Of a DNA stretch of 38,124 bases, positions 8,882-16,098 are shown piece after piece. The notes under the pieces were generated by a model, which was not told the origin of the DNA, did not search any database, and worked only from the letters and a program-made list of their open reading frames with translations. A program made the translations under genes and the position numbers. The stretch is taken from contig DAVZ01000006.1 in assembly GCA_002505765.1 (NCBI GenBank), forward strand, positions 1 to 38,124, given 5' to 3'. Source of the stretch: Methanobacterium sp. UBA176. Lineage in GTDB: Archaea > Methanobacteriota > Methanobacteria > Methanobacteriales > Methanobacteriaceae. Position 1 is the first letter of the stretch, and each line of letters begins with the position of its first letter.

Positions 8882-8907
8882 TCGACATGTATATATTACC
8901 ATTTCGA
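8882..8907 (+). promoter_or_regulatory. Operator copy A: TCGACATG-N10-CATTTCGA, TATA in spacer
   Basis: Half-sites TCGACATG (8882-8889) and CATTTCGA (8900-8907) flank the ten-base spacer TATATATTAC, which is the likely TATA box. One mismatch breaks the dyad. The same design recurs at 9806-9831 and 21238-21263. The expected transcript start is near 8920, immediately before GAGGTGA at 8924-8930. Confidence 0.75.
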
Positions 8908-8984
8908 TATAGTATTCATTAACGAGGTGATTCATTATCAACAGGAAGAAACTCACCAATAAAAAGTCTAATTTAAACACAAAA

Positions 8985-9803
8985 ATGGAAAACACAACTT
9001 TAAGGCCAAATAATAATAGAGTTGATTGGAATTTACTCTGGAATGAAGATTTAAAGAATATGCCCAAGTTAAATAATTCAGCCTGGGATAAAATTGCTGC
9101 ACAGTTTGATAGATGGATGGAGACCGATGATTATCCCTATAAATTCTTAGAAAAGGTTAAAATAAAGCCCCAATACACAGTTTTAGATATTGGATGTGGG
9201 AATGGAGCTGTAACATTAGAAATTGCAAGAAAAGCAAATTCTGTAACAGCACTGGATATTTCAGATAAAATGATTCAAATACTTCAAAAAAATGCTCTTA
9301 AAGAAGGTTTATCAAATATTGAATATATAAAAGCCCCAATACAGGATTTTAGAATAAAAAAAATGTATGACGTTGTAATAGCATCAAGATCACTTAATGG
9401 GGTGGCAGATATTAAAAATCAACTGGAAAAAATCAATAGTGCAGCATCAAAATATGTTTTTATAACTCTCTGGGGCGTAAATGCAAGAGGATTTGAAAAA
9501 AAAGCTTATGAAATCATTGGTAGGGAATTTAAACCCCATCCTGACTATTTATATGTTTACAATATTCTTCATCAGATGGGAATCAACGCCAACGTTGAAA
9601 TGCTTGAATGCAGAATGAAACCGGGTTATGTTAATTTAGATGAAGCCATTAACTTTTTGAAATGGAGAATTGCAGATCTTAAAGATGATGAAGAGCATTT
9701 ATTAAGGAGATATCTTCTTAAAACAATGTTCAGGAATGAAGATGGCCTCCTGTACTATCCCTACGATAAATCAGATTGGGTTTTGATCTGGTGGAAGAAA
9801 TAA
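8985..9803 (+). CDS. Class I SAM-dependent methyltransferase, substrate unknown
   Basis: A 272-residue protein with a Rossmann methyltransferase core. Motif I is VLDIGCGNGAVTLEIA (about residues 64-79), followed by the acidic ALDIS of motif II, and further strands to about residue 165. The N-terminal ~60 residues (VDWNLLWNEDLKNMP ... WDKIAAQFDRWMETDDYPYK) and a C-terminal segment with YYPYDKSDWVLIWWKK are seen in methanogen members of unknown substrate. The only strong ribosome site, GAGGTGA, lies 54 bases before the ATG, and the frame is open from just after it, so the true start may be a rare ATT/ATC near 8934-8939. The gene shares its operator with the following ferredoxin operon and the molybdate transporter operon, so a role in Mo/W or redox metabolism is inferred. 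Confidence 0.8.
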   Translation: MENTTLRPNNNRVDWNLLWNEDLKNMPKLNNSAWDKIAAQFDRWMETDDYPYKFLEKVKIKPQYTVLDIGCGNGAVTLEIARKANSVTALDISDKMIQILQKNALKEGLSNIEYIKAPIQDFRIKKMYDVVIASRSLNGVADIKNQLEKINSAASKYVFITLWGVNARGFEKKAYEIIGREFKPHPDYLYVYNILHQMGINANVEMLECRMKPGYVNLDEAINFLKWRIADLKDDEEHLLRRYLLKTMFRNEDGLLYYPYDKSDWVLIWWKK

Positions 9804-9805
9804 TT

Positions 9806-9831
9806 TCGATATGTTTATATATTCATATCGA
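9806..9831 (+). promoter_or_regulatory. Operator copy B: perfect dyad TCGATATG-N10-CATATCGA
   Basis: Perfect 8-bp inverted half-sites (9806-9813 and 9824-9831) around TTTATATATT, which doubles as the TATA box. The dyad begins three bases after the methyltransferase stop codon and drives the ferredoxin/polyferredoxin pair; the expected transcript start is near 9843. A dimeric repressor here would exclude TBP. This is the best copy of the element in the window. Confidence 0.85.
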
Positions 9832-9878
9832 CTATTGAATAACATTAAATTTACAAACAAAGTTTTTGGAGTGATAAG

Positions 9879-10070
9879 ATGCCAGTGATTATAGACACTG
9901 AAAAATGCGGAAAAATCGAGAATTGTCCTGGAGAAGGCCTTTGTATAAAAATCTGCGAACAGGGAGCACTTTTTGAAGAAAATGGAGATGTGGTGCTAAT
10001 TCGTGAAAAATGCGATGACTGTGACCTTTGTATCCAAAACTGCCCCAATAATGCGGTTTCCAAGGAATGA
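9879..10070 (+). CDS. Small 2x[4Fe-4S] ferredoxin
   Basis: A 63-residue electron carrier. The first cluster motif is unusual, with wide spacing (C-x5-C-x5-C-x3-C within CGKIENCPGEGLCIKIC); the second is a standard CDDCDLCIQNCP. The wide first motif suggests an altered cluster environment or potential. It overlaps the following polyferredoxin gene by four bases (ATGA), so the two are translationally coupled, and both lie under operator copy B. It may deliver electrons to or from the polyferredoxin. Confidence 0.85.
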   Translation: MPVIIDTEKCGKIENCPGEGLCIKICEQGALFEENGDVVLIREKCDDCDLCIQNCPNNAVSKE

Positions 10071-11089
10071 TTGAAATGGCCATGGTAGAAAGAAATGAGA
10101 ATGAGAAGCGTTCCCTTAAACATAAAAACGAAAAATGCGTTGGTTGTGGAATATGCTCAGACATATGTCCCACAGAGTCCATAAGGTTAGGTCCTGTTTT
10201 ACCAATAGCCAGAGGGCTTGTAAATATGGATTACATCAATCTAAATAAGGATAAATGCGTTTTATGTGGTCTTTGTGCCTCTGCATGTCCCTTTGATGCT
10301 CTAGAATTTAAAATTGATGATAAAAACATCAAAGAGCTGGAAGAATATCCTAAATGGGAACTTGAAGCAAAAATTGATGATGAGTCATGCATCTACTGCG
10401 GACATTGTGTAAAAGTATGTCCTAAAGATGCCATATATCTTCAAAAGACAATGCCTGAAATATCTGAATTTATGATAGGTGAAACAGAGATAGATGAAGA
10501 TAAATGCATTTACTGTGGTATGTGCCAGGAAATATGCCCTGCAGACGCAATTACGATAGATGATAACGATGTAAACTCAAGTAATCAGAAAATTGCAAAT
10601 GGAATAACTCTTGATGAATCTAAATGCGTTTACTGTGGTTTATGCAGAAGAATATGTCCAGAAAATGCTATTAAAATCATTTGCACAACATGTATGTATC
10701 GTGATGAGATTCCAGAGCTTGAAATTAAAGGGAACATAGTATTAGATGAAGATCTATGCATTAACTGCGGATGGTGTCAGGAAATATGTCCAAAAGATGC
10801 CGCAAGTGTCACCAAGCCCTTTGAAGGGGAAATAATCATGGATGAAGAGACAGTTTGTAAAGGTGATTCCTGCCATGCATGTCAGGATGTATGCCCATGC
10901 AACGCAGTAAGCATTGTAGATAACAAATCAGAGATAAATGGAGATTTGTGCGTATTATGCGGAGCATGTAGCAAAGCTTGCCCTCAAAATCACATATTAA
11001 TTAACCGCGAAAAGATGAATCTTAATAATATAAGATCAAAATCATGGGAAAAGCATCTTTCAACTTTAATAGGTGAAAGTTCCAAATAA
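10067..11089 (+). CDS. FwdF-like polyferredoxin with eight [4Fe-4S] motifs
   Basis: A 340-residue cytoplasmic iron-sulfur protein with eight CxxCxxCxxxC-type motifs in order: CVGCGICSDICP, CVLCGLCASACP, CIYCGHCVKVCP, CIYCGMCQEICP, CVYCGLCRRICP, CINCGWCQEICP, CKGDSCHACQDVCP and CVLCGACSKACP. The seventh has an expanded spacing. Its order and flanking residues (for example RLGPVLPIARG after cluster 1, IICTTCMYRDE, a GWCQE cluster and a C-terminal SKSWEKH) follow FwdF of the fwd operon at 30714-31808, so it is a paralogue. It is not next to any catalytic fwd or fmd subunit. A four-base overlap couples it to the upstream ferredoxin; in-frame ATGs at 10076 and 10082 are alternative starts. A run of Ts after 11095 probably ends transcription. 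Confidence 0.88.
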   Translation: MIEMAMVERNENEKRSLKHKNEKCVGCGICSDICPTESIRLGPVLPIARGLVNMDYINLNKDKCVLCGLCASACPFDALEFKIDDKNIKELEEYPKWELEAKIDDESCIYCGHCVKVCPKDAIYLQKTMPEISEFMIGETEIDEDKCIYCGMCQEICPADAITIDDNDVNSSNQKIANGITLDESKCVYCGLCRRICPENAIKIICTTCMYRDEIPELEIKGNIVLDEDLCINCGWCQEICPKDAASVTKPFEGEIIMDEETVCKGDSCHACQDVCPCNAVSIVDNKSEINGDLCVLCGACSKACPQNHILINREKMNLNNIRSKSWEKHLSTLIGESSK

Positions 11090-11142
11090 TTTCCCTTTTA
11101 TTTTTTTTAATTTTTTATTAATCTTTTAAATTCACCTTCAGA

Positions 11143-11160
11143 TCGATATGTATATATATT
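11143..11160 (+). promoter_or_regulatory. Operator-like half-site and TATA before the FmdE-like gene
   Basis: TCGATATG (11143-11150) is directly followed by TATATATATT, matching the left half and core of the operator at 9806. The right half is not conserved (GCAACTCA). The transcript would start near 11180, with GGAGGTGA at 11192-11199. Confidence 0.6.
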
Positions 11161-11203
11161 GCAACTCAATAAATTAACATTACCAATATATGGAGGTGAA
11201 AAT

Positions 11204-13771
11204 TTGAAAACTATTTTCTTAGCTATTGCATTAATATTTGCAATAGCAGTTTGCGGAACAGTTTCAGCAACTGAAACTTATGATATTGGACAGCAAGTTA
11301 CAAATAATGCAAGCAGTAACTTGGGTATTACAAATTCTACAAGTCCTGATGATGCTCTTTTAATAACAACAGCAGGTTCAGCATCATATAAAGGAGGTTC
11401 AACTGAAGACAGTCTTCAGGGTGTATTAGACACTACAAGTGCAATAACTCCAGGTAATGGAAATCTGGTAACATTAAATGATCCTAATGGTGCTCTGGAA
11501 TTTACCTTTGTTAAAAAAAGTGGAAACGAGGTATTTGCAAGAAGATACACACCAATTCTATCTGGAAATGCATTCACTATTAAGAGCAGTAACACAGTCT
11601 ACCTGTCTAACAGTATCTTAGCTAATATGAATGAAGCACAGTGGAATGTTATAAAGCAGGAATTAGGCGCGAATGCATTTGAAATAGTAAGTATTGCAAG
11701 TGCATGGGCTAATGGAGCACCTGAGGACCTGCTTAAGTTTGCAGGTACCAGTGGAGGAGTGTCAGAAGGGCTTTTAAGTGGTTATGTGAAGGCTAAAAGC
11801 TTCCAGAACAACTTCCCATTGAATAACAGTGCACAATCTTACCATGTTATGACCACTCCTGGAGGGGGAGATGACAACGTGCCCATGACCATACTAAGCG
11901 TTAATCCTGCGCAATGGGTAAGACAGGTACCAAACCAATCTGACCCACTGATGATTAACTATCAGGGCATGATCAATGGTGATCCACTTGAAAGTGCCTA
12001 CATCTGGTGGGATAGAAGTGGTTCTACAACTTCACCAGGTAATGGAATCCTTGCTGTAATGAAGTTTAATAGTGGACTATTAAATGAATACGGAAAACCA
12101 GTGTCAGGTGGAGGATTAGGACAAATACAGTTCCTGCAATGGTTATATACTCAAAAAAACATATTCAGTGGAAATATGGGCTCACTAATACTTGTTGATT
12201 CCCTAAAAAAGATGAATCAGAGTGATTTCAACTACCTCTGGGGGAATGTTGTGGGAACTACTTACACACCAGGACATGGAATTGACAAAACCTATATAGC
12301 CAAACTGGATGACTTAAACCACCAGTACGAAAAAAATACAGGTATTATAACAACCAGCGATTACAATGCCATGAAAGCTATTGGTGAACAAGCAGCTAAA
12401 ATGGCTGAAGCAGCATTCGGCTCTAAACTAACTGGTGATGACCTGGTCATAACCTCAGCTGGCTATGCGCTTTTAAAAGATGGACAGGGAAGATTAACCA
12501 TATCAACATTAGGAGCTCTTGATGGTATTAGAAGCGTTGCGGGTAGTAAAGTAGATAATCTTTTAAGCCTTAGCAGATCTATATGGACTCCTTTATGGTT
12601 TGCGTTTGTTAAAAAGTCTGGTGACTTACCCAACGTGGATTTAAACACTGTGTTTATAGAGTATAACGCAGCCACAGGTCTTAGATTAGTTCCGGTAACA
12701 TACGGTGGATCAGATCACAATGTATTTAATATTGGGCTTAATTCCAATTTAGCTGGAAACTCTACCTCTGAAGGTTGGAGGAAGTCACAAGCAGTGGAAC
12801 GTGCATATACAAATAACAGGGCATACAACATACAGGAATATGCTCAACAGGATTTCTATGTTGTTGCTGTAGCTAATCTATGGGCTTATGGAGTTCCTTA
12901 TGAGTTATTAGTAGCTTCAGTAGGCGGTGCCTGCCCTGGTTCAGGGTTTACTCAGGGTTATGTAATTGCTGATTATGTCAGAACAAACTTCCCGCTTAAC
13001 TCACGCTACATGCATGTGGGTTTCCCTGCTCACTGTAAAGAGATGATTATAAACCATATTCTTGGAACTTCAGCTGCAGAAGGTACTTACTTCACACCAG
13101 GAGTCAGGATCCGTAATACAAATAATGCGGGAATATTCATCCTCTGGAATGAAGCCACTAACACAGGTGAAGCTATATTGCTGGAAATGGATCGTAACAT
13201 CATAAACAGTATGCAAAACCAGGATATTCCAAACAACAATCACTTCTATCAAACAGCCTACTGGGCTTTATGGTATGTGGACAAGGCCATCCCTGGAAAA
13301 GAAAGGTATGCTGAATTACTCACATCTTTCAAAGTACTTAAAAGAATACCATTAACCCGACAAGATCTGAACACACTCTTAGCTGCAGGTACTAACCCAG
13401 AGCAATTTATGAGGAACTTTGTAGTACCAGTAACTCCACCAGTAGTTGATCCAGTAATTCCGCCAGTTCAACCAGCACCAGTAATACCAACTGCTCCTGA
13501 ACCAGAATCCCAGCCAGTTCATCAAGGAACCGGAATTATGTCAGGAATTACTCAAACAGTAGGTGGAATAACAGAGCAGACTGCAGCACCATCTGAAGTA
13601 GCGCCAGGTCTTCCGTTAGAAGATAACACTCCCCAAACTACTGAAACTTCATCTGTGCCCGTAGTGCCGATAGTTGGAGGATTACTTCTTGCAGTTATAC
13701 TTGTTTTAGTGTATCTGGGAAGAGAATCAGTGATATCTGCTATTAAGGGTACTGAAAGGTTAGGAAAATAA
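11204..13771 (+). CDS. Secreted, membrane-anchored protein with two FmdE-like domains
   Basis: About 855 residues. A signal peptide (KTIFLAIALIFAIAVCGTVSA) leads into two homologous halves, a Pro-rich linker (about 725-800) and a C-terminal transmembrane helix followed by a short basic tail, so the bulk faces outside. The halves share FAFVKKSG-type strands and a helix leading to a glycine-rich turn: FAGTSGGVSEGLLSGY near residue 180 and ASVGGACPGSGFTQGY near 577. The second resembles the metal-binding CPG segment of FmdE-family proteins, with another His-Cys pair (PAHCKEM) near 610; the first half has lost the cysteine. The start is a TTG at 11204, placed four bases after GGAGGTGA. It lies between the polyferredoxin and tungstate transporter genes and has the same promoter motif, so extracytoplasmic binding of a metal or oxyanion is inferred. 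The FmdE assignment is by motif only. Confidence 0.7.
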   Translation: MKTIFLAIALIFAIAVCGTVSATETYDIGQQVTNNASSNLGITNSTSPDDALLITTAGSASYKGGSTEDSLQGVLDTTSAITPGNGNLVTLNDPNGALEFTFVKKSGNEVFARRYTPILSGNAFTIKSSNTVYLSNSILANMNEAQWNVIKQELGANAFEIVSIASAWANGAPEDLLKFAGTSGGVSEGLLSGYVKAKSFQNNFPLNNSAQSYHVMTTPGGGDDNVPMTILSVNPAQWVRQVPNQSDPLMINYQGMINGDPLESAYIWWDRSGSTTSPGNGILAVMKFNSGLLNEYGKPVSGGGLGQIQFLQWLYTQKNIFSGNMGSLILVDSLKKMNQSDFNYLWGNVVGTTYTPGHGIDKTYIAKLDDLNHQYEKNTGIITTSDYNAMKAIGEQAAKMAEAAFGSKLTGDDLVITSAGYALLKDGQGRLTISTLGALDGIRSVAGSKVDNLLSLSRSIWTPLWFAFVKKSGDLPNVDLNTVFIEYNAATGLRLVPVTYGGSDHNVFNIGLNSNLAGNSTSEGWRKSQAVERAYTNNRAYNIQEYAQQDFYVVAVANLWAYGVPYELLVASVGGACPGSGFTQGYVIADYVRTNFPLNSRYMHVGFPAHCKEMIINHILGTSAAEGTYFTPGVRIRNTNNAGIFILWNEATNTGEAILLEMDRNIINSMQNQDIPNNNHFYQTAYWALWYVDKAIPGKERYAELLTSFKVLKRIPLTRQDLNTLLAAGTNPEQFMRNFVVPVTPPVVDPVIPPVQPAPVIPTAPEPESQPVHQGTGIMSGITQTVGGITEQTAAPSEVAPGLPLEDNTPQTTETSSVPVVPIVGGLLLAVILVLVYLGRESVISAIKGTERLGK

Positions 13772-13827
13772 AAATTTTTTTTCTTTTTTTTTCTTTTTTA
13801 AAAATAAAAGGTATTTAATGAATAAGT

Positions 13828-14037
13828 TTATTTTTTAGCTATTAGCACTTGTGAAGCTTTAATTACTGCAAAAACTTCATCACCATCTTTAATACCTAAT
13901 TCTGAAACTGCTTCTTTTGTAATACTTGCAGTAATTGTTCCTGGAGATTCAATTTTTACCTTTACTGTTGATGTTACCTGTCCATCATCTACACTTTCAA
14001 CCTTTCCTTTTAAAACATTTCTTGCACTAATCTTCAT
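13828..14037 (-). CDS. mop: Stand-alone Mop-domain molybdate/tungstate-binding protein
   Basis: A 69-residue single Mop (molbindin) domain: KISARNVLKGKVESV ... ITKEAVSELGIKDGDEVFAVIKASQVLIAKK. Mop domains form oligomeric beta-barrels that bind molybdate or tungstate oxyanions in the cytoplasm for storage or buffering. The domain is clearly related to the C-terminal domain of TupC in this window (SARNVIQGKVQEI), suggesting a duplication or common donor. AGGTGA lies four bases before the ATG. It is convergent with the FmdE-like gene and divergent from tupA. A sequence resembling half of the regional operator (TATATTGA, 14079-14086) sits upstream but is weak. Confidence 0.9.
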   Translation of the reverse strand: MKISARNVLKGKVESVDDGQVTSTVKVKIESPGTITASITKEAVSELGIKDGDEVFAVIKASQVLIAKK

Positions 14038-14151
14038 TATATCACCTTTTTATATTTTTGTAAGAACACATTAATAAATATATTGAGAATTTATATTGCA
14101 ACATAATGAGTTAAAAACCAATTAATCAATGAAAATGCATTCAAATGGAGT

Positions 14152-14172
14152 GGATGCCCTTAAGAGGCATCC
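14152..14172. repeat. Perfect hairpin GGATGCC-N7-GGCATCC
   Basis: A 7-bp GC-rich stem (14152-14158 with 14166-14172) with loop CTTAAGA in otherwise AT-rich DNA. No T-run follows on the plus strand. It could be a terminator for neither gene, a protein site, or part of a leader RNA if transcription starts upstream. Confidence 0.5.
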
Positions 14173-14282
14173 TTTCGCATATGTTTTCAAAATAGGTGTC
14201 CAACATCTCAAGTAAATTATTTGAAGATATCGTGATGTAATGTTATACATTTCGACTTATAAATTTTTCTATTTTTCATTTG

Positions 14283-14308
14283 ACGATATGTTTAAATATT
14301 CTCTTCAA
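14283..14308 (+). promoter_or_regulatory. tupA promoter with operator-like half-site
   Basis: ACGATATG (14283-14290) abuts TTTAAATATT (14291-14300), the likely TATA box; the right half (CTCTTCAA) keeps only four of eight bases. The half-site and TATA spacing are identical to 9806 and 11143. An AGGAGG ribosome site precedes the ATG at 14344. Confidence 0.6.
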
Positions 14309-14343
14309 TAAATTTTATGTAATGATATAAAGGAGGGAAATTT

Positions 14344-15261
14344 ATGAATAATCGGATGATAGCGATAATCGTTGCAATAATTATAATAGTTGCGGCAGTA
14401 GGAGTATATGCGTTTTCTGTAAGTAACAGCCCAGACACATCCAAGCTCCGCATCTCAACAACAACCAGTCTAGAAGACACCGGGCTTTTAAAGGAATTAG
14501 AAGCGGCATTTGAGAAAAAATATCCTGGAGTAGACGTACAGATCGTATCTGGAGGTACAGGTATAGCTATACAGTACGGTGAAAGAGGAGACGTAGACCT
14601 GATGCTTGTTCACGATAAAAAACGTGAAGAAGCATTTATAAAAGAAGGATTCGGTACAAACCGTACAGAATTTGCATACAATTACTTCTGGATAGTAGGC
14701 CCAGCAGATGACCCAGCAGGCATCAAGGGATTGAATGCTACATCAGCCTTTGAAAAAATCGCTGAAGAAGGCCAGGCCAATCCTGATCAGGTTAAATTTG
14801 TATCTCGTGGAGATGATTCCGGTACACACTCCAGAGAAAAGAGAATCTGGAATAATTCAGGAGTCGGTTATGTAAATGTCACAAATCAGACATGGTACAT
14901 AGAAAGCGGTAAAGGAATGGGAGACACCCTTATACTTGCAAATGAAAAGAATGCCTACACATTAAGTGATTCAGGAACATTCCTTGCATTTACCAAAAAT
15001 GGTAAAATACAGCTTGTACCTCTGGTTACAACAGGAAAGGATCTTTTAAACATCTACGCCGCAATACCGGTTAACCCTGATAAACATCCAAAAACCAATG
15101 TAGAAGGAGCAAACAACTTTGTAAACTTTTTGGTTTCTCCAGAAGGCCAGCAAATAATTGGAAACTTCGGTAAGCAACAGTATGGTCAGCCGCTATTTAT
15201 ACCAGTACCAACCAATCCCTTGCCATCCCTAATTGTTCCTTTACTAAGTATTCCTGCTTAA
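14344..15261 (+). CDS. tupA: Tungstate ABC transporter, substrate-binding protein TupA
   Basis: A 305-residue extracytoplasmic binding protein. An N-terminal hydrophobic helix (about residues 4-25) without a lipobox cysteine serves as signal or membrane anchor. The oxyanion-binding signatures of the TupA family are present: RISTTTSLEDTG after the signal (TTTS motif) and SRGDDSGTHSREK mid-protein. The family shows very high tungstate selectivity. An AGGAGG site is well placed before the ATG. The stop codon lies inside a terminator hairpin, separating tupA from tupBC, which would yield more binding protein than permease. Tungstate is the preferred call, and molybdate transport cannot be excluded. 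Confidence 0.93.
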   Translation: MNNRMIAIIVAIIIIVAAVGVYAFSVSNSPDTSKLRISTTTSLEDTGLLKELEAAFEKKYPGVDVQIVSGGTGIAIQYGERGDVDLMLVHDKKREEAFIKEGFGTNRTEFAYNYFWIVGPADDPAGIKGLNATSAFEKIAEEGQANPDQVKFVSRGDDSGTHSREKRIWNNSGVGYVNVTNQTWYIESGKGMGDTLILANEKNAYTLSDSGTFLAFTKNGKIQLVPLVTTGKDLLNIYAAIPVNPDKHPKTNVEGANNFVNFLVSPEGQQIIGNFGKQQYGQPLFIPVPTNPLPSLIVPLLSIPA

Positions 15262-15282
15262 GCAGGAATCTCTTTTTTTTTT
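15250..15282 (+). terminator. Terminator palindrome overlapping the tupA stop codon
   Basis: A perfect 20-bp palindrome, ATTCCTGCTT / AAGCAGGAAT (15250-15269), contains the TAA stop of tupA at its centre and is followed by a T-run (15272-15282). It should end or attenuate transcription before tupB. Confidence 0.85.
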
Positions 15283-15371
15283 ATTTAATTAGAAAATTTT
15301 TTTACTTCGATGTGCAAAACTACTTCATTAAAAAAATTTATAATATGAATTATCTATTTTTTGGTGATCAA

Positions 15372-16064
15372 ATGGCGAATGAAATTATAGGGGCAATTGA
15401 ACAGGCAATATATTTAATAGTCACATTTAATCCAGAATTGATTGAAATAACAATAAGAAGCCTTTATATTTCACTTTCAGCAACCTTAATTGCATCATTA
15501 ATATCTATTCCCGTTGGTGGAATGATTTATTATTATGATTTTCATGGGAAGCGTACATTAATCAATCTTATTCAAACCCTTTATAGCGTGCCTACAGTTA
15601 TTGTTGGACTTTTTCTTTTCCTTCTGATTTCTCAACAGGGCCCTCTTGGAAACTTAAACCTCCTCTTTACTCCTGAAGGTATGATCGTGGGTCAGGTGTT
15701 ATTAATATTACCTATTCTAATAGGATTTACAATAACAGCCCTTATAGGTGTTAGTAATCAGATAAAAGAATTAGCTATAGCCCTCGGGGCCAACGCATAC
15801 CAAACAATAATTACAATTGTAAAAGAGGCCAGATATGCAATAATGGCTGCGGTAATTCTTGGTTTTGGAAGGGCTATATCTGAAGTAGGGGTTGCGATCC
15901 TTATTGGTGGTAATATAAGAGGTTTTACAAGAGTTTTTACCACAACAATATCCCTTGAAACTTCTAAGGGCAATATAGAGCTTTCAATAGCCTTAGGAAT
16001 AATACTGCTTGCTATTGCTCTTATTATCAACTTAATATTAAACTATCTGCAGGGCAGGGAATAA
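15372..16064 (+). CDS. tupB: Tungstate ABC transporter, permease TupB
   Basis: About 230 residues with five to six transmembrane helices. The cytoplasmic EAA loop that docks to the ATPase is visible as ELAIALGANAYQTIITIVKEARYAI, matching TupB/CysT-type permeases. The ATG at 15372 is chosen because GGTGA ends four bases before it; the frame remains open upstream to a GTG at 15312 that has no ribosome site. A TATA-like element at 15337-15345 suggests a separate weak promoter after the tupA terminator. The gene is followed 34 bases later by tupC. Confidence 0.92.
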   Translation: MANEIIGAIEQAIYLIVTFNPELIEITIRSLYISLSATLIASLISIPVGGMIYYYDFHGKRTLINLIQTLYSVPTVIVGLFLFLLISQQGPLGNLNLLFTPEGMIVGQVLLILPILIGFTITALIGVSNQIKELAIALGANAYQTIITIVKEARYAIMAAVILGFGRAISEVGVAILIGGNIRGFTRVFTTTISLETSKGNIELSIALGIILLAIALIINLILNYLQGRE

Positions 16065-16098
16065 AAAAGGAGTTTACATAATCAGTCAGGTGGAAATG

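Larger units (their letters stand above)
14038..14343. other. Divergent intergenic region mop / tupA
   Basis: 306 bases holding the mop promoter (AT-rich, 14040-14100), a perfect GGATGCC hairpin (14152-14172), a short dyad ATGTA-N6-TACAT near 14235-14250 and the tupA promoter (14283-14308). The gap is long for these genes and structured, so regulation of uptake may be concentrated here. Confidence 0.5.

Noticed and set aside
14251..14280. TCGACTTATAAATT before tupA as an additional operator
   Set aside because: Only TCGA is shared; the ATG of the half-site and the partner half are missing.
15307..15332. TCGATGTG as another copy of the regional operator before tupB
   Set aside because: The spacer has no TATA core and the right half does not match; a single six-to-seven base match is expected by chance.
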